From assembly GCF_000346505.1 (NCBI RefSeq), contig NZ_ANOH01000334.1:1-57848 (forward strand): DNA of 57,848 bases. The letters run 5' to 3'. How positions within the stretch are numbered: position 1 is the stretch's first letter; each line of letters starts with the position of its first letter. Both the position numbers and the translations under genes were made by a program. Positions 55,369 through 57,848 of this stretch are shown here, in pieces. The DNA is from Aporhodopirellula sallentina SM41 (GTDB taxonomy: Bacteria > Planctomycetota > Planctomycetia > Pirellulales > Pirellulaceae). The notes under the pieces are model-generated. The model had not been told where the DNA came from and did no database searches. It saw nothing but the letters and a program-made list of their open reading frames with translations.

Positions 55369-55668
55369 ATGGCTGAGTGGACAGACAAAGACGAGCGGCA
55401 ATACGAACACATCAAGGAAAGCCAGCTCGAGGACGGGATGTCGGAAGACGATGCGCAAGAGATCGCCGCGCGAACCGTCAACAAGCAACGTCGTCAAGAA
55501 GAGCGTACGCCCAATAAGACGACCCAAGGAACGGGCAACCCGAATGCGTCTCTCGAGGACCGTACCGTGGACGAGTTGCACAACCGGGCTGCGGAACTGG
55601 ATATCCCCGGACGAAGTAAGATGAACAAATCTGAATTGGTCGACGCGATTCGCGATGCCAATTCATGA
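55369..55668 (+). CDS. Small Rho-N/SAP-like protein
   Basis: 99 aa from ATG at 55369 with AGAGG 8 bases upstream (the frame is open earlier but overlaps the preceding gene). The N-terminal half (KDERQYEHIKESQLEDGMSEDDAQEIAARTVNK) resembles the small proteins annotated as plasmid stabilisation/ChaB-like; the C-terminal half is a helix-loop-helix like the Rho N-terminal or SAP domain (TVDELHNRAAELDIPGRSKMNKSELVDAI), suggesting nucleic-acid binding. Confidence 0.8.
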   Translation: MAEWTDKDERQYEHIKESQLEDGMSEDDAQEIAARTVNKQRRQEERTPNKTTQGTGNPNASLEDRTVDELHNRAAELDIPGRSKMNKSELVDAIRDANS

Positions 55669-55693
55669 TGGGGCCAACGCATGTTGCGCTGCT

Positions 55694-56320
55694 TTAGGCA
55701 GGCTCATCTGCCGTTTGGCAGGATTCTATTGTTCGTCGTCTCAGCCACTCGGGATACGATTCGTTCGGTGGGATCGTTGCTGAGGTAAAGCCCGCATGTC
55801 TTAAAATAAGGCGTAACGAATCGGTTGCTTCTCGGTACGCGTGTTGGTGGCGACTGTTGTTCGAGTTAGTCGGTATTTTTATTTGCCGCTCAAGGGCGAA
55901 CGTGAAGAAGGTCTGACCCGCGACGACCACTTCCGCCGCTTCTGCTTGAGTCGGCGGATCATGAATTTCGTCGTTGCCTTCTTCGTCGATCTCATCTGGT
56001 TCAATGCGGAGACCGTTCGAGTCGAAGTATCGAAGAGATCGGCGTTTCGTGACTGCGATCCAATTTTCTCTGGCCGCTCGAACAGTTGCGTCGCACTCGG
56101 CTTCGGCTACCGGACAAGATAGCTTTGTCCAGATCTGCATTTCATCATGAACCGACACGAGGTGTTTTGTCTCTAGGCGAGCGTCACCATTGCTGCCGCG
56201 GATCTTCACACTCGAACGGTTGCTCGCGATGGATGCGTAGTAGTCCGTGCGTGTTTCCTCCCTGTCCATCCAATCGCGAAGGTTCGAAAACGCGTCGGGC
56301 GAAAACACGCGATACTCCAT
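55694..56320 (-). CDS. Protein of unknown function
   Basis: 208 aa from ATG at 56320 (frame open to 56392). Hydrophilic, no signal or membrane segment. Contains WTKLSCPVAEAECD and the C-terminal SYPEWLRRRTIESC. No family identified; moderately rich in Glu, Arg and Ala. Same strand as the SDR gene and 75 bp downstream of it, so it may be co-transcribed. Confidence 0.55.
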   Translation of the reverse strand: MEYRVFSPDAFSNLRDWMDREETRTDYYASIASNRSSVKIRGSNGDARLETKHLVSVHDEMQIWTKLSCPVAEAECDATVRAARENWIAVTKRRSLRYFDSNGLRIEPDEIDEEGNDEIHDPPTQAEAAEVVVAGQTFFTFALERQIKIPTNSNNSRHQHAYREATDSLRLILRHAGFTSATIPPNESYPEWLRRRTIESCQTADEPA

Positions 56321-56395
56321 GGTTGTCGTGCAGGTCATCGCTGTCGAGAATTGGTGAGTGATGTCATGACTTCTGTGCTCGATCCCGCGCATCGG

Positions 56396-57286
56396 CTATC
56401 CGTTAATGATCTCGCCGCCGTTGGGATGCATGACTTGACCGGTGATGTAAGAAGCGTCATCGCTCGCGAGAAACACGTAGCATGCTCCGCATTCATAGGG
56501 CTGGCCAGCGCGGCCAATGGGGGCATCGGTGCCAAACTCGGCGACTCGGTCTTTGGGAAAGGTAGCCGGGATCAGCGGTGTCCAGATGGGGCCTGGTGCG
56601 ACCGCGTTAACACGCACGCCAGACTCCACGAGGTTCTGAGAAAGCGAGCGGGTAAAACTCACGATCGCACCCTTGGTAGCGGAGTAGTCCAGCAATCCCG
56701 GGCTGCCTCGGTAGGCGGTCACGGACGTGGTGTTGATGATCGAGCTGCCTTTCTGTTTCTTCAGATGAGGTTCGGCCGCTTGGCAAAAGTAGAACATCGA
56801 GAAAATGTTCGTTCGAAACGTGCTGACGAGCTGTTCTTCGGTGATCTTCTCGATCTCTTTTTGAGGGTGTTGTTCGGCTGCGTTGTTGATCAAAACGTCC
56901 AGCCGGCCAAATGTATCGACGGTCTTCTCAACCGCCTCCTCGCAGAACGATTGGTCGCCGATGTCTCCCGAGAGCAGCAGGCACTTCTGCCCTTCATTCT
57001 CGACCAAACGTTTCGTTTCTTGCGCGTCGTCGTCTTCGTTGAGGTAGACGATCGCCACGCTCACACCTTCGCGTGCAAATAGCGTCGCGACGCTTCGTCC
57101 GATTCCGCTGTCGCCGCCACTGATCAGGGCGACCTTGCTCTTCAGCCTGCCGCTGCCGACGTAGTCTTCGCGAATGCTGATCGGTTGAGGATGCATCTCA
57201 CTTTGAATCCCCGGCTGGCTGGATTGGGACTGTGGTGGTTTGCCGTCGTTGTCTGAGCTTCCCCGTTTCTTAGATTTGTTCGCCAT
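56396..57286 (-). CDS. Short-chain dehydrogenase/reductase, general-stress type
   Basis: 296 aa NAD(P)-dependent oxidoreductase. A low-complexity N-terminal extension of about 45 residues precedes the Rossmann motif ISGGDSGIG (near 55-63), then NNAAE, catalytic SVTAYRGSPGLLDYSATKG (Ser, Tyr, Lys) and PGPIWTPLIP. The extension and sequence are typical of the YhdF/YghA group, often under general stress control. GGAGACC lies 4 bases before the ATG. Substrate unknown. Confidence 0.9.
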   Translation of the reverse strand: MANKSKKRGSSDNDGKPPQSQSSQPGIQSEMHPQPISIREDYVGSGRLKSKVALISGGDSGIGRSVATLFAREGVSVAIVYLNEDDDAQETKRLVENEGQKCLLLSGDIGDQSFCEEAVEKTVDTFGRLDVLINNAAEQHPQKEIEKITEEQLVSTFRTNIFSMFYFCQAAEPHLKKQKGSSIINTTSVTAYRGSPGLLDYSATKGAIVSFTRSLSQNLVESGVRVNAVAPGPIWTPLIPATFPKDRVAEFGTDAPIGRAGQPYECGACYVFLASDDASYITGQVMHPNGGEIING

Positions 57287-57493
57287 GGAAGGTCTCCGTT
57301 GATGTTGCTCGTCGCTTGTTCAGTTCAGGGTGATTGCCGGGCAGATCGCATCGGCTCCGTTTGCAATCTCGGCAAAACCACGTTGCGAACCGTGTGCCAT
57401 GTCGATCGGCGGAGGCGGAGCAGGAGAGGTGAGTTTCGTCACCCGAGCAGCTATGATGGCGACGCCTCAAATCTTTGGAGAGAAAGTGACGTT

Positions 57494-57848
57494 ATGAATA
57501 CCAAGATCGCTGCTCTGCTTTTGTTCTTCTTGTTCAGTTCGATGGGTTTTGCCGATTCGAACCGTGAACAACTGCGGGAGCAATTGGCAAACTACGAGAC
57601 AATCGAGAACATCGTTTACAAGACCGTCGATGGTCGCCGTCTCGACATGTTGATCTTTCTGCCGGACAAAAATCTTCCACGACCGATGCCGGTGATGCTT
57701 CACACGCACGGCGGTGGTTGGAGCGGCGGGAACAAGTACAAAATATTGCGAAGTTCGTTTGTGGGGACGCTCGATCAATTGCTCGAAAACGGTGTCGCGT
57801 GCGCGACCATTGAATACCGTTTGACTCGTGGTGATTCGACCGCTGTCG
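57494..57848 (+). CDS. Secreted alpha/beta-hydrolase esterase, 3' end outside the window
   Basis: First 118 residues only. Signal peptide (IAALLLFFLFSSMGFA), then KTVDGRRLDMLIFLPD and the oxyanion-hole HGGGW motif of the hormone-sensitive-lipase/carboxylesterase family, and EYRLTRGD. The catalytic Ser lies beyond base 57848. Likely envelope-localised esterase. Confidence 0.8.
   Translation, partial: MNTKIAALLLFFLFSSMGFADSNREQLREQLANYETIENIVYKTVDGRRLDMLIFLPDKNLPRPMPVMLHTHGGGWSGGNKYKILRSSFVGTLDQLLENGVACATIEYRLTRGDSTAV

Noticed and set aside
57270-57470. 66-codon minus-strand frame with a CxxC pair after the SDR gene
   Set aside because: Overlaps the SDR start and has no family match; the Cys spacing looks accidental.

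Overview
The window looks like chromosomal DNA of a marine planctomycete, probably a Pirellulaceae member close to Rhodopirellula. This is an inference from content: moderate GC, three secreted sulfatases, many long exported proteins of planctomycete-type families, a clustered chaperonin locus with two groEL genes around one groES, frequent GTG/TTG starts, sparse operons and many palindromic intergenic repeats. There are no rRNA or tRNA genes that I can recognise, no CRISPR array, and no phage structural genes.

Layout. 0-7 kb (mostly minus): an acyl-CoA synthetase-like gene cut by the window edge, a secreted alpha/beta hydrolase, a molybdate-type ABC transporter (modC, modB, modA) and an endonuclease/exonuclease/phosphatase-fold protein whose catalytic residues all appear replaced. 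7-12.5 kb: an orphan 2-oxo-acid dehydrogenase E2 (sucB-like) and two sulfatases, one bracketed by inverted copies of a palindromic repeat. 12.7-18.9 kb (minus): chaperone block read as groEL2, groES, groEL1, dnaJ, grpE, zinc-ribbon protein. 19-21.8 kb: mobile-element scar made of a Y1/HUH transposase of the RAYT type and an N-terminally truncated ISAs1-family transposase. 21.8-25.2 kb (minus): aspartyl-protease-like protein, mutM, hisE, hisG. 25.3-27 kb (plus): yacG, greA, an unnamed basic protein. 27-27.9 kb: gene-free and rich in repeats. 27.9-32.5 kb (minus): glgA, galT, queA. 33-42.8 kb: a very large pseudokinase-like membrane protein, an IscA/HesB protein, a DUF389 membrane protein, a proline-rich exported protein, an M24 peptidase and an orphan FliN-like protein. 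43-47.6 kb (plus): a tight operon of a PfkB sugar/nucleoside kinase, a single-domain response regulator, a TrkH potassium channel subunit and an NfeD-type membrane protease. 47.6-54.4 kb: a secreted HExxH metallopeptidase with leucine-rich repeats, a CSASR-type sulfatase, a Cys-rich repeat outer-membrane-like protein and a TolC-like protein. 54.7-57.3 kb: small stress-type genes (DUF1328, a Rho-N/SAP protein, an SDR oxidoreductase) and finally the start of a secreted esterase.

The least explained part is the non-coding DNA. At least six distinct palindromic or inverted-repeat families sit between genes, several starting at or within a few bases of a stop codon. One (about 110-130 bp, four copies at about 8.7, 10.6, 36.6 and 42.2 kb) has conserved flanks beyond its hairpin and is therefore a defined directional element. 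The RAYT-type transposase at 19.6-20.7 kb is itself bracketed by a short direct motif, which makes it a candidate for mobilising such elements. All functional statements come from reading motifs by eye; no alignment or database search was possible.
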